From Hevea brasiliensis (Eukaryota > Streptophyta > Magnoliopsida > Malpighiales > Euphorbiaceae), in the NCBI RefSeq assembly GCF_030052815.1, contig NC_079496.1:41937593-42001592 (forward strand): 64,000 bases of DNA. Direction: 5' to 3'. Shown here piece by piece: positions 48,603-61,912 of this stretch (the first letter of the stretch is position 1; each line of letters starts with the position of its first letter). A program made the translations under genes and the position numbers. The notes beneath the pieces were generated by a model. The model saw only the letters and a program-made list of their open reading frames with translations. It had not been told where the DNA came from and did no database searches.

Positions 48603-49241
48603 CGTGGACCATTGACTAGCCTTGGACCGTGGGGAACCCTGAAAAATATTTTTAAGACTTAAGTAAACATCTATTGAAGTATAAATATTATTAAAAATAT
48701 CAAAGAAAAATTAATTAATTAGTACAAAGAAAAACGAGAAATCAAGAAAACGACAAAACTCGGTGTTACCAAAAAATCGGGAATACAACCCGAATAGGGG
48801 CATTGTGGTCATTTGACACTCCGAGTTGTCTTTTGGCCTAAATTTCCATTAAAAATAAATGATATTACACTTTGAAAATGTCATGGAAAATTAAAATGGT
48901 GGTACATAATTTAAATAGAAAAAGAATGAGGTAAAAAGTGGGAATTGTGAAACTTTGGACTAATTAATCTTAACCACACTTAGTGCTCCACTAAGTGAAG
49001 TTAGTGGACATTAAAATATTACAAATGGGACAGCATAAGTCATCTTCAACCTCTAGAATTTGCACCAGCCGAAGCTCTCCCATGAAAGCTCCCATGGCCA
49101 AAGTGAAAACACCTCCATGCACCATGATTTAACCATAAAAACCTTAAGCTCCCTTCATTAAACTTCACCACCATACCTTGGGCAGCATACTTGGAGCAAG
49201 AAAGATAAATTTTGGTGGAGTTTTGAAGAACTTCAAAAGTG

Positions 49242-51712
49242 GTAAGTGAGTGTTTTCAATTCTTGTTTCATTAAAAGTGTAACCAAGGTTGTGGGTAGTT
49301 GATTTATAGAAGAAATTTTGAAGTTTGATGTTTTAATGGAGATGTACATTTTGGCAGCCATGGAAATTTAGTATATGTAGCTTGTTTTTACTTGTTTATG
49401 GTTGTTTAAGATGTTGTTATTGATGGCAGCATGGATATGTGTATAATGGTTTGCAATTGGGTATGTAAATGGTGTATGTACATGTGGTTAAATGATGTAA
49501 ATGGACTTTGGAAAATTCTGTATTGTAGTGTGCATATTAAAAATGGTTATAAGCTGTCCAAAATGACCAAAAATGTGTTGTTAAAGGTGTTAATGGTAAG
49601 GTAAAAACCAGAATTGGCATGAAGGAAGTAAGTTGGTAAGTGTTGAATATGTAATTGGTCAGTGGTGAGGAGTGTGTAGTAGGGCAGTGTATATTTTGGC
49701 TTAGAACCCTAAGTGTGTGACTCTAATTGGTATGAGGCCAATTGGAGGTGAAACTAGGCACAAAATGTGCCAACTTTCATGAAGGAAGCTTACCTAAATT
49801 CTGCTTAGAAGGTGACTTGAAAAATGACCAAATTCGGATTAGTGACTTGAAAGCCTGAAAATTGACCATTTGGGCAGTAGTTAGTGTTTTGACCATAACT
49901 TACTCAAAACAGGTCCAATTGACCTGAACTTTTTACCATGAATAGCTGAGACATATATCTACAACTCTTATGAAGACACCAAAGCCCAGAAATGGCCAGA
50001 ACCAAGCCAAATAGCTTGCAAAAGTTCAAGTCCAAAAATAGGCCAAACCAAAAGTGACCTAAAAATGACCTAAAGTTACCATTTTGGTGCATTCTGTCCA
50101 GCATTGGTAAATTGACCTTAACTTGGTCTACACAACTTAGAATGACCTGAAATTTTGCCCCGCGTGCAATAAGACATAGACCTATAAGTTTGTAGTTTAG
50201 ACTGAAACCCGAAAACTAAGGGAACTAGTTCGTCCGACTAGGTCAAAATAGTACACCGAAATCCGGTAAATTACAATAAAATGCAATACACTTGGAAATA
50301 AAATTGGTAACATATACCAACACCAAAGGGCTCTAAAATGTAACATATTGGGAACATTGGAATTGACTCACTTAGAGTGCATCAAAGGTCAACATTATAA
50401 GTTGACTAATGAAATGAATTGAAGGGAATAGTACCAAGAAAATTTAGATATTAGATTTTATTATTGGAAACAAATTCATTGAGTACTGAAACACTTTAAA
50501 TTGTGTGTTTCAGTTGAGAAGGATATTGAGAAGCATAAAGAACATTGAGTCAAGGCCTAGGAGCGACTCAAATCAGGTTTGTGCACAACTAGTTTTTAAC
50601 TGATTTTGTTCTGAATATTTCATATGATTAAATGACATATTTTTCTTATGTATTATGTTTAACAAGCATTGGATTTATTTTAATGATTATTGAAATTTTT
50701 ATAGTATATATGAATTTAGCTTTGTGAAATGGTATTTCTACAAGTATTAAGCATTGTTGTGAATTGAATAAATTATGTTTTGGAAAATTGTGATAGAACA
50801 TGTTTTGAATTGTGATGGGCAATTTGCATGGAAAAATGCAAATTTATGATTTGAATTGTGATGAGCATAAAAATTATTGGATATTGGAATTGACTTTAAA
50901 TCGAATTGTATTGTGATTTATGCTCACTAAAAGGATTGTGATATTGTTTTATATCTCACTATAGATGCTTGACTAGGTTATTACCCGTCTCTCTCATTCG
51001 TTGAGAAGATAATGGAGTTAGTTGTGTTTTGATTATCATGGTATGTGCACAGGCTTAGATTCTCCTCTTATTAGAGGTTAGATCTAAGTTTTTTTTTATG
51101 TTATGGCCCTTTTGGAAGATTCATTATTGTGATGTGTACTATGCATGATGATTCGACCTCCCAGACCATAGGGAGTTAGAATTCGATTTGACCTCCCCGA
51201 CCATAGGGAGTTAGAATCACCCCGAAGATGGCCCTTTCGGATTAGTCTTGCATAGTTAGTGAGATAAAGAATGGTTTTTGAGATAAAGAATGGCTTTTGA
51301 GATAAAGAATGACTTTTGAGATAAAGAATGGTTTTTGAGATAAAGAATGGCTTTTGAGATAAAGAATGGTTTTAGAGATAAAGAATGGCTTTTGAATAGT
51401 AAAAAATTGTGATTTCAATTATGATTTATGTATAATTGATTTTGTTGGAATTAATCTTTATTTCCAATAAATTGTTGGAATTACCTTAAATGGTTAGTTA
51501 TGATTTTATAAATTGAATTTCGTGATCAAATTCATTTTATACAAATGATTTATATTATTAGCAATGAATATTTTGATTTTTGGATTTTAATGAGTATCCT
51601 GATTTCCAAATTATTTGCTGTAATTTTGCTAAGGTATATTGAACTATGTTTTAAGTTATAGTTGTACACCATTGAGTTCACCACTAAGAGATAGCTTTGT
51701 ATGCTGTCGCAG
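49242..51712 (+). other. Predicted intron inside LTR E
   Basis: Donor AAAAGTG/GTAAGTGAG at 49242 and acceptor TGCTGTCGCAG/GTGAAAAG at 51712, 2471 bases apart. The positions correspond to those in A, B and H. Confidence 0.45.
51260..51400. repeat. 19-base minisatellite in LTR E
   Basis: About seven units of agataaagaatggcttttg. It is the reverse-strand counterpart of the array in B. Confidence 0.92.
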
Positions 51713-54170
51713 GTGAAAAGAGCATAGAGCAATTGAATAAGCTTCTTTGAAGAGACATTCAGATCAGCTCCAGGTATACCCATGTACACAGGTTTTGATG
51801 TATGTATGTAATAATATGTATGTAAATTATTTGAGCAGTTGTATAAAAACTCTTGTAAAATATTTTGGTATGTAATTAAATGTAAATTATTGTAAATGTA
51901 AATTTGAGATTTCATTTACTTGAATAATTTTGTAATATTAATTTTTGAGTCTTGTAATCAATGATATGTTTCTTTATGATGAGGTTGGTTTGAAAATGAA
52001 ATGATTGATTATTGAGATTGAATTGTGAGATGAAATGAAGTTTCTTGGAGTTGTGTTTGAGAAAACATATTAGGAGTGTTTTCTTTTTTAGGTTTGAAGA
52101 ACTGTTTTCTCAAAATACAGTCGGTATTCTGCCGAAATTTTGAAAAATTTTTATAACACTAGATTTTAATCAATGATTTAAATTTCAAGAAAATTATTTT
52201 AAAATCCCTTGTAATATATCTAATGGGTTATCAGTAGGCGAAGTACGGTAATTCATTAGGTGTACTACGGGATCATGTTACATCTTACGGGGGAATAGGG
52301 TGTGACATTCTAGGCTTTGGTGTCTTCATAAGAATTGTAGATATATGTCTAAACTATTCATGGTAAAAATTTTAGGTCAATTGGACATGTTTTGAGTAAG
52401 TTATGGTCAAAACACTAACTACTGACCAAATAGTCAATTTTCAGGCTTTCAAGTCACTAATTCGGATTTGGTCATTTTTCAAGTCACCTTCTAGGCAGAA
52501 TTTTGGTAAGCTTCCTTCATGAAAGTTGGCACATTTTGTGCCTAGTTTCACCTCCAATTGGTCTCATACCAATTGGAGTCACACACTTTAGGTTCTAAGC
52601 CAAAAAACACACTCCCCTACTACACACTTCTCATCACTTACCAATTACATATTCAACACTTACCAAACTACTTCCTTCATGCCAATTCTGGTTTGTACCT
52701 TACCATTAACACATTTAACAACACATTTTGGCCATTTTGGATAGCTTGTAACCATTCTCAATATACACACTATAACACAAAATTTTCTAAAATCCATTTA
52801 CAGCATTTAACCACATGAACATACCCCATTTACATACCCAATTCCAACCCATTATACACATATCCATGCTGCCATCAATAACAACATCTTAAACAACCAT
52901 AACAAAGTAAAAACAAGCTACATATACTGAATTTCCATGGCTGCCAAAATGTACATCTCCATTAAAACATCAAACTTCAAAAATTCTTCCATAAATCAAC
53001 TACCCACAACCTTGGTTACACTTTTAATGAAACAAGAATTGAAAACACTCACTTACCACTTTTGAAGCTTGATCAAAACCTCACTAAACTTCTTAAAATT
53101 GCTATCAAACTCTTCCTTGCAAGGTAAGGATTAACTTTAAAGAAGAGACTTAGTGAAAAGGAGGGCTCCAAGTGTGTTGCATGGAGCTTCACTCAACGGC
53201 CATGGAGGTTTCTCTCCTAAAGGTTTCGGTTGGTTTGATAAATGGAGAAGATGAAGGAATATTCTTGCTCAAATCTGCTTAATGGTCCACTTTGAAGATG
53301 TTAGTGGAGCACTAAAATCAATTATAAGGTTTGTTTATTCTAAGTTTCCAATTTCCCACATTTTCCTCCTATCTTTTGCCATTTAGATTATGTACCACCA
53401 TTTTAATTTTTCATGACATTTTTCTAGTGTAATATTATGTATGTATTTTTAATGGACATTTAGGTCAAAAGGCAACTCGGGATGTCAAATGACCACAATG
53501 CCCCTATTCGGGTTGCATTCCCGATTTTTCGGTAACACCGAGTTTTAAAGTTTTCTCGATTTCTCGTTTTTCTTTATACTAATTAATTAATTAATTTTTC
53601 TTTGATATTTCGAAGGACATTTATACTTCAATAAGTCTTTAATTATGTCTTGAAACTAAATTCCGAGGGTTCCCTTCAGTCTTGGGGTCGGCTATTGCCT
53701 GCGCCGTAACTTCCCCGTGCGGTCACCCATCGCTGCGGTGCTGGCTCGTTTAACTTAGTTTCATTTCATTGCTATTATTTTCCTTTGTTTTTCTTGTATT
53801 TTCTTTTCTTGTATTTCACTATCTTATATCTCCACACTAATATTTAAATATAATTCCTGGTATCCTAGCGGTCCGAACAGACACTGGTCACCGGAACAGT
53901 AGAACGCACTACCGAACATAGGAGTGTTACATTACGAGTCTATTTAACGAGTTAACTCAACAATCATATTCAACGAGTTAACTTGCAATTTTGTTAATAA
54001 GTCAAACTCGAATAAAATATTATTAAGTTCGAATTTAGTTCGTTTATTAAATGAGTCTAAAATTTAAATTTAAACTCGATTCATTTAGAAACGAATTGAA
54101 TCGATTGAAGTTTTCATTAAGTCGAAACTCAAATAGCTCGCAAGTGGCTTGTTTGATTTAATTTACACCC

Positions 54171-55196
54171 TTATTGAAAAGAACAGTACTAATAGTGCCA
54201 TGTATCCCATGACCTCTCAATGCCTTAAACAAATGAGAGCAAAATCAACGCATAATGGCAAGCACGTGACTAAAAAAATACAGCTTTTTATTTAATTTTT
54301 CTTCTTTTTTTAAGAAATCATCCAATGGTTATCCATGAAGTGAGTTTTGCAATTTTTTCACTTGATAAGGTTATAAATTTGATTGGTCCTCACTGAAAAG
54401 ACCATGTAGATGCATTGATGAATTGATTTCCGTTTGATATGGCCTCATTGATAAGACTATAGATTCATTGAAGAGTTGATCTAAGTCAGCTGTAAATGAC
54501 AAGTCAAAAGGATGATAAATCAATTCCATCATCAGACTATGCGTTGCCCCAAAAGACCATCCAATATGACATAAATCAATCTTTTCACGATTTAAAGAAA
54601 AAAATCAAGTTGAGAACAACAAATGTTACGTGATTTCACAAGTATGAACTGCATAGTATAGTTGTGCCAGCTTTGCTTTCCTATTGACACTGTTGAATTT
54701 ATAACATTACTTCTCAAGAGCTTTATTAAATGCCCTTATTCACAGATTAAAAAAAAAAAAAACCTTATTCAAATTTACTATAGTTATTACACTCAGATTG
54801 GAAATTGAATTAGTTAAGAGATAAGATTATTAGGTCACTGATTGAATAAGTGAATCAGTTATTTAATCGGTGATTCATGAAAAAATTAATTAAATATATA
54901 TTAATTAAATACTATATTTATTAGTGAAATTAAATAATTTTAATCAACTAAATTTTATTTTTAAAACCAATATTTCAACACTTACTAGGGTATATTTATA
55001 TATATCTTAAATATACTTTTAAATTTAAATGACTAAAAATATTAAATTTTAAATATTTTTATTCTTAATATTTGTAACTAATACATAAAATGAAAAAAAA
55101 TTATGAATGAATAACTGTTTTATTAATATTTATGAAATATTAATTACATTAAAAGTGAAAACATATCATTTTATAAATTTTTTTTTATATTATTAT
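54171..55196. other. Intergenic DNA, no gene seen
   Basis: AT-rich sequence with an A-run at about 54750-54762. I see no family resemblance, RNA gene or repeat structure that I can name. Confidence 0.7.
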
Positions 55197-55275
55197 TGTA
55201 ACGATCAGGCTCCAACCAATAGAGAAATTATCCACTTTGGCTGTAAGCCTCATGATTTTGTCCCATAGGTGGAAT

Positions 55276-55347
55276 GGAGAACTTCCCAAGAGGTCACCCA
55301 TCCTAGGATTTCTCTCAAGTGAGCACGCTTAACTCTGGAGTTCTTCC
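55276..55347 (-). ncRNA. 5S rRNA-derived segment in left TRIM LTR
   Basis: On the minus strand the order gaactcc-agttaagcgtgct-gagag-taggatgggtgacctc-gggaagt follows the 3' two-thirds of plant 5S rRNA, including box A and box C of the internal promoter. The 5' third is absent, so it is not a 5S gene. Confidence 0.75.
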
Positions 55348-55639
55348 AACTCTCCAGGCCATTCCACCAAATAGGCGTCTCTAATGATTAGTTTCCCCAT
55401 TTTATATATCATTACTTTTTGAACCCAAGACCATCTCCGTGCTTTGCTGATGTGGGATTTGCCTAAGGGACCTTTCTCCCCCCCTTTCGGAACTTAGCGT
55501 CCTCGCTGAGGTTTGCCCCACCATCGCTCAAGAGGACACGCGAGCGGCTGTGATACCAATTGTAACGATCGGGCTCCAACCACTAGAGAAATTGTTTGCT
55601 TTGGCCGTAAGCCTCACGGTTTTGTCCCATAGGTGGAAT

Positions 55640-55711
55640 GGAGAAATTCCCAGGAGGTCACCCATCCTAGGATTTCTCTTAAGCAAGCACGCTTAATCCT
55701 GGAGTTCTTCC
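55640..55711 (-). ncRNA. 5S rRNA-derived segment in right TRIM LTR
   Basis: Second copy of the same segment. Box A reads attaagcgtgc here (aatcctgga follows on the plus strand) and box C is intact (ggatgggtgacctcctggg). Confidence 0.75.
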
Positions 55712-55825
55712 AACTCTCCAGGCCATTCCACCAAAAGGCGCCTCTAGTGATTAATTCCCCCATTTTATATAGCATTACTTTTTGAACCCATGACCATCTC
55801 TGTGCTTTGCCGATGTGGGATTTGC

Positions 55826-55951
55826 TCGCTTGAGAGAAATCCTAGGATGGGTGACCTCCTGGGAAGTTCTCCATTCCACCTAAGGGACAAAACCGTGAGG
55901 CTTATGGCCAAAGCGGATAATTCCTCTAGTGGTTGGAGCCCGATCGTTACA
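55826..55951 (+). repeat. Inverted LTR arm of the TRIM
   Basis: It is the reverse complement of about 55561-55686 at over 90 percent identity and ends gatcgttaca, the LTR terminus. Only two or so bases separate it from the right LTR, so the two make a large foldback with facing 5S segments. Confidence 0.88.
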
Positions 55952-55956
55952 ATAAT

Positions 55957-58071
55957 TGTAACACCCCTATTTGCATAGCCTCGTATATTTCACTATTCCG
56001 GTGATTGGTATCGGTTCAGATAATTAAGGGGATTAGAACCACACTTAAGACAACTAGATAAGCTTTGAACAAAAATAATTAATAATTATCAATTAGTTAA
56101 GCATAAATAAGAAAAATAGAACATAAGAAGTTAAACGAGCCGAGAGTCAAAGCGATGGATGACCTTCTCGGGAACAACTGCGAGGTCGATTTAAACTCAA
56201 ATTTCGAACTGTAAAATATGACGTCACGGTCCTTAGGACTATTGCGAACATAGTGAAAAAGAGAAAATCATGAAAAAGAATTGTTAAGCCAGTCAAATAA
56301 TTAGGTCAGGGATCTGGAAGAAATATTTAATTATTTACAAACTGGGTCGAACCAGCGAGGGCCAATTTGGTCAATTGACCCCTAGAGCTGACTCCTGACC
56401 TGACTGTCAAATAAAATTTGAGAAAAGAAAATTTTGGGATTAAGAATTTAATTAAAGAACTAATAGAAAAATAAATGAAAAAGAAAAAGAAAAAGGAAAA
56501 GTTTATTACATCACCCTTATGACATCATCATGATGTCATAATTCATTTTAATTTAATTACTTAAATTGACTAAGTGAAATTATGGATAAATATACACAAA
56601 TAAAAAAAAAGAGAAAGAAAATCATTTTGGGTCTTCATCATCCTCATTTGCCATCTCTCATCTCTCCCTTGTCTCTCTCTCAAAATTTCCTCCATGAAAG
56701 CTTATTCTTAAGCTTTCTAAACACTAAATTTCACCATAACTTGAAGAAAAATTATAAGCAAACCTTGGAAAGAAGGTTAAAGAAGAAAGAAAGAAGAAAA
56801 AGTTGAGGGAATTGAAGATTGAAAAGCTTCATTCAAGGTTAGTAGTTAAACTTGAAATTTATAGTTTAATTATTGTATTTATAACTTAACTAACTTTGAA
56901 TTATGCTTAAAATGAAATGAAAATAATTATTGGAGGACTAGAAGTAATTTTGGCCAGCTAGGGTTTGATATGAATATACATGTATTTTGATGGAATTAAA
57001 ATCGTATCTAAGCTTGATTGAGTTGAGGAAGTATGTTATATGTGTTGAATTGGTTAAATGTAACAAATTGTGTGAATTAGGGTTTGGACCTAAGGTTTTG
57101 GAAGCTAAAAATTTGAGAAATGGTCAAATGGTATGTTTGACCTTGTTTGAGATGGAAAATGGTCAGTTGTAACCAATTGATGTATGTTGGAAGTGTTAGA
57201 ATTAGGTTTAGATTCGGATTAGATGTGGGCAGTATGCAGGCAGCATGACCAAGGTCCCTTTCAGGGACCAAAACTGAAAATTTACAAGCCCAATTGGTGT
57301 GAGGCCAATTGGGAATGAAACTAGACACAAAATGACACATTTTTTTATCAAGAAATCATGCCCAAAAAGTGACTAAAACCTAGTGAACAAATTGGCCAAA
57401 TCCGGACTTAGGTAATCTGACCTGTACAAAAATGACCAAATGTGTTTGTTCATTTGGCCATAACTTGGGCTAGGCAGGTCTAAATGACCTTAAATTTTAC
57501 CAGTGGAAAGCTGAGATATAGACCTAAAACTTTCATGAAGAACACAAATCCAAATTATGCCCTTAACCAAGTCATTTGGCCACCCAAAATTGGTGACCTA
57601 AAACTGCTAGAACCAATTTGGTGCCCAGAAAATCTGGGTAAGTCCAATCCAGCAGCCATGATTCAAATGGTTATAACTTGAGCTACAAAACTCCAATTGG
57701 AGTGATTCAAAAAGAAGAATAAAGTTAAGACAATAAGGAACAATTTCTATGAAGAAAAATTAGCCAAATTCTAACAGCAAAATGATCAATGGAACAGTGC
57801 AACATAAGACACCAAAACAGAAAATTTATAAATTTGCCTAAAAGACTTAGAATTTGAGTAAACAACCAAAACCAACAAATTTAGTAACCAAAATGTGGTA
57901 TGTGGGTGAAATTGGAATTTTCATACCTATTAAGCCCTAGAAAGTCAACAAATTGACTTGAATAGTACGTTGAATAGTAACCTCAACATGAAAATTTGCA
58001 AGAATGTAAGTTTAAACATATTGGAATTAGTTATTGGAATTGTTATGAAGTAAAGATACTAAGACACTATA
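55957..58071 (+). repeat. LTR G, third chromovirus subfamily, 5' part
   Basis: It starts tgtaacacccc, carries a 5S-like module at 56129-56180 and a donor-like site (attcaag/gttagt) at 56838, then the conserved block gcccaattggtgtgaggccaattgg...acacaaaatg near 57288. It is cut at 58071 by H. The remainder of the LTR and any interior lie outside the window or are lost. Confidence 0.75.
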
Positions 58072-59411
58072 TGTAACACCCCCACTGTAACCATTTCGTA
58101 CATTCTATTGTTTCGGTGATCGGTGTCGGTCTGGATAGCTATAACGTCTGGAAAAATATTTAGACTAGAGTAAGGAATCATTAATAATTCAACTATTAAT
58201 AAGAAAAATTTAGGAAAAATTGTAGAAATAAAATACAACCAAGTTAAATGAGTCGGTGCCCTAGCGATGGGTGACCCAGTGGGAAGTTGCGGTCTTCGCA
58301 ACTAGAAGCCCTAAACCCGGGAGAAAATTCATGAAATAATTTTTAGGACTCCAGAGAAGAGTCATTGAGGTTTCTATGGCATTAGAATACCAAGAAAAGG
58401 TTTAGAAAAATTTTAGATCGGTACAGACAATTTTGGCTCAATAAGCCAAACGGAGAGTATTTTGGTCATTTCGTCTTCAGAGATGATTTTTGACCGATTT
58501 GTCTAGTCAAGTAAATAATTATTATGACGTAAAATGTGAATAAATATTACTAAAAATTTAATTGAAAATGAGTAAAAAAGAAAAGAAAAAAAAATAAATT
58601 AAAATTGCAATTTTGACCTCATGCTTATGTCACTAAGCACTCCCACCCAATCACCAATTGGCAAAATAAATAAAAGGGATAAAAATGAAGCAAAAATGAG
58701 ATAAAAACAAAGAAATCTGCTTCATCTTCCCCAATCAGCCAAATCAAGAGAGAAAGAGAGAGAAAAGGAAAAGAAAGAAAGAGAGGAAGAAGGAGAATGA
58801 GATGAACAGTAGCAGAAACAGGGGTACAGCAAGGCAGCATGTTTCTCTTCCATCCAAGTGAGTTTGGCCGAACTTCTACCGTTGATTTTTGAATATGTAT
58901 GAGGTATGTATGCGTGGAAGTTATGGTTAAAATTTGGTGATTGTTCAACGGTTAGATTTAGAGAAATATATTATTGAACACAGGCTGTCTGCAGGTTGAA
59001 TTCTGAATTTTGACTACTAAAATTTGAGAAAAATAAATAGTTAGGATGCTTATAAAATTATGAAATTTAATGCAAATGATATTTTGGGATGTTGAGGCTG
59101 TTGTGTAAAATTTGGTGAATTTATAGGGATGTTAAAATAAATAGGGATGTCTTGAATATATGGTTAAAATTTGGGATTTATCTGACGGTTGGATCATTAT
59201 ATATAAATTTGAATGCACAAGCTGCCAGATTGGGTATTAATGGTTTGTGGATTTGAGATTTATGATAGGAGTTTAGTCCAATTTAAGGGGAAATGCTGTT
59301 GAATTTTTATTGATTATATAATTTGGCAAAGTGAAGTTATAATTGATTATGATTATTATGGTTCTAGGAGAAATCTTGAAGAATAACAAGCTCAAGTTTG
59401 GTTTTAAAAAG

Positions 59412-61912
59412 GTTAGTGCTAACTCTTACATCTCTTTTCTTATTCCATGTTAGGAAGTTAAAATAAATGAGAAATTGTTAAGAAATTGAATAAAACACTT
59501 ATGCAGGAGTATGTATGAATTGTGGCAGCCAAGAGAAGGTTAGGGTTTGGATGGTTTAGTTGCAATTAAGTTTGTATATTAATGTCAATTAATGTATACA
59601 TATGAATTGGAGTTGAATTTTTTTTTGAGTTTGCATGAGAATGAGATTTGATCAATTAGGGTTAGTATGAAAATTGGAGATATTGTGTTTGAATGGTTAA
59701 TTGGAGTTCTAATAGTCAATTAGTGACCATTTGATGAAGTTTGACCCTAAATTAGAAGTAATTGTGGCCTTGAAATTGAAAGTGGTGTGCTGCCTTGAGT
59801 GCCCTGCAGGTCTGGATGTGAGTCCAGCATGTTTGGGCAGCTATAACTTGGATTGTATAGGTTCAATTGGTGTAAGGCTAATTGGACATGAAACTAGACA
59901 CATAATGGCACAACTTTGGTGAAGAAACCCTGCTCAGAAAACCAAACCAAGTTGACCCAAAAATTACCCTAATCCGGGTGACCAACATGCTGTCCCTGGA
60001 AAATGACTAAATGAACAGTATTTGTTCAAATGGTCATAACTCAGTGTAGAAAAGTTAAATTGATATGAAATTTTACCAACAGAAATCTGAGACATATCCC
60101 TACAACTTTCATGAAGAAAACAAATCCAAATTCTAACCATAACCTAGTCAAATTGCCAACTAAACTTAGGTCACCAAATCTGGCAGAACCAAATTGCCTA
60201 GAAATTCTGGGTATAGGTCACTCCGGCCAGTTATGGTAAAATGATCATAACTTGAGCTACAAAACTCCAAATGGAGTGATTCAAAAAGGGAATTAAAGTT
60301 AGCCCAGTTTTCACTGTAAAATTATCCAATGGAACAGTAAACTTAGGTAATCAAAACTGAAAATTTAGAAATGCATATAGGGGACTTTAAATTGTAATTG
60401 GCAATTAATACTAGCAAATGTAAAACTCAAAATGCGGGATCTTGGTGTAATTAGAATTAACATATCTATTAAGTATGAAAAAGTCAACATTTTGGTTGAC
60501 TAGTAAGGTGAATAGTAATCAAAATGATTAGCAAACTAAGATGAATGCTTAGAATTGTATGACAAATGTGGACTATGCATCCTAGTCAAAATTGTTAAAG
60601 GGAAATTAAGGCCATAAATTTGAAATCCATGAAATGTTCATGGATTGCTTGAAACATGAAAAGTAAGTCACCTAATTGATGTGAATAGCTAGTTAGGGCT
60701 TATATGCCCATCACAAATAGAATTCATAAAATGTTAGTAACTCAACTTGAAATATAAAATTTGTAATTACATAAGTAAATTTTTGAATGTATAAATGAGA
60801 AAGGAAAAATGTTTTGAATATAAGGGTTCACATTTACCATTGTTTTGAATTGTGATCAATATGAATGACATAATGAATAAATAAATGAATCATATTAATG
60901 TATGAATGAGACATTAGTTCTCATTATTGTAGGAAGGGAAAGTACTTTGAGTACAATGGTATAAAAGGATAATTGATGTGAATTATGATCATATAAATGA
61001 TCAAATGAATGTATAAATTATAATTGAAATTTATTATGAAATAATGAAGTCATAAAACACTATATATTAATATTTAATGATATTATGTGCCCTTGTATTG
61101 TCTAGACATGTGTGTCAGATTAGATAGATTGGCATGCCATTAAGGTATTATTTTAGCAGTACTGCGAAAGGTTTTATGCCTGTATTTATGGCTTTATGCC
61201 CGCATTCATGGCTTTATGCTGGCACTCATGGCTTTTTATGCCCGATTATGTGTTATTATGGCTTTATGGCTTTATAGCCATACTGACTGCATACTCGGTT
61301 GACATTCTGCATCCCATGGTATTACGTCCCGAAGCGCTGCGGCGTCTAGTGCCAACGACCCATTATCCAGTTTAGTCAGCCTGTCGTAGGTTACTTGGGT
61401 AGTCTAATCTATTAAAACAAGTTATGAATATTTGCAATTAAAAATGCTAGAAAGCAAATAAATGAGTAAGAAGTTCTGAAATAAATTAGATTACCTCCAA
61501 AAATTTATTTCGTAGAAGGGTCTGAAGTAAATTAAATTAGTTCTAACAATTTTAAATATTTCGAAATGATTGTAACAATTTAGAAAGTATCAAGGAAGTG
61601 ATAAAAAGACTGGTAGAAGAATTATAACTTAAATGACATTACAAATGTGACTTACATAAGAATACAAGCATAAGTTTAAATTTTAGATTTTTCGTATCTG
61701 GTACATTATTAATGCAAACTTCTGAACTGAGCACCTCTAAAGAAGAACATGGCAGGATAGATGACAGTTAATATTAAAAACTAAATTAATTATAAATCTA
61801 AATTTTTCGAACTATGGTTTATTTCTACATTTATTTGTATATTATTTTCTTGCTATATTATTGCACTAGTAAGTAGCAATGTTTAGCGCGATGTATTTAT
61901 TTTCTCACGCAG
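59412..61912 (+). other. Predicted intron inside LTR of H
   Basis: Donor AAAAAG/GTTAGTG at 59412 and acceptor TTTATTTTCTCACGCAG/GTACTG at 61912, 2501 bases apart. The acceptor has the best pyrimidine tract of all copies. The equivalents are in A, B and E. Confidence 0.5.
61171..61250. repeat. 20-base minisatellite in LTR of H
   Basis: Four units of gctttatgcccgcattcatg type with variations, followed by two partial units. Confidence 0.85.

Larger units (their letters stand above)
48374..52307 (+). mobile_element. Solo LTR E, plus strand, nested in D
   Basis: It reads tgtaacaccc at the start and gggtgtgaca at the end, the mirror of D. Flanks are ttctg (48369-48373) and ttcta (52308-52312), a target duplication with one change. 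No interior is present. It resembles the B subfamily: 19-base units (agataaagaatggcttttg) at 51260-51400 and paired ccatagggagttagaat blocks near 51165-51215. It carries a donor at 49242, an acceptor at 51712 and a 5S-like module at 48550-48602. Confidence 0.9.
47221..53931 (-). mobile_element. Solo LTR D of the A-type chromovirus, internally deleted
   Basis: It starts tgtcacaccc, ends gtgttaca and has an exact target duplication ttacg at 47216-47220 and 53932-53936. No interior, primer site or polypurine tract lies between, so it is a solo LTR. Without the nested E it is only about 2.77 kb. The minisatellite and acceptor region present in A is missing near 47540-47560 and the sequence jumps from the first 330 bases to the gtcatgcc block. 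The donor-like site remains at 53052-53056 and the 5S-like module at 53708-53756. It is more diverged than A or B. Confidence 0.88.
46488..54170. mobile_element. TIR element F (non-autonomous DNA transposon-like), split by D and E
   Basis: The left end gggtgtaaacgaattgagtcaagccaag and right end ...gccacttg...atttacaccc form imperfect inverted repeats of about 25 bases (the rule-bound first nine, gggtgtaaa, match exactly). Both arms are rich in variants of gagctcgaactcg and gataaactcgag, a hallmark of a common plant repeat class. Without the LTR insertions F is about 0.97 kb (46488-47220 and 53937-54170). No transposase is present and I see no target duplication, so the superfamily is uncertain. 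Confidence 0.55.
55197..55951 (-). mobile_element. Cassandra-type TRIM with 5S rRNA-derived LTRs and an added inverted arm
   Basis: Two direct repeats (55197-55462 and 55561-55824, about 265 bases) flank a 98-base interior. On the minus strand each repeat contains the last 70-80 bases of 5S rRNA (agttaagcgtgct, ggatgggtgacctc, gggaagt). After the LTR end GTTACA come two bases and TGGTATCACAGCC, a tRNA-Met-type primer site (55546-55558). A polypurine tract AAAGGGGGGGAGAAAG lies at about 55472-55487. These are the marks of Cassandra, a non-coding miniature LTR element with RNA polymerase III motifs. An inverted LTR piece at 55826-55951 follows directly. Left flank attat and right flank ataat differ by one base. 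Confidence 0.8.

Noticed and set aside
55276..55347. 5S rRNA gene
   Set aside because: Only the 3' two-thirds is present, in duplicate within short LTRs. It is a Cassandra-type TRIM and not a gene.
56582..56806. A Lys-rich 74-codon frame
   Set aside because: It lies within LTR G, in A-rich sequence before the donor site, with no equivalent in the related LTR of H.
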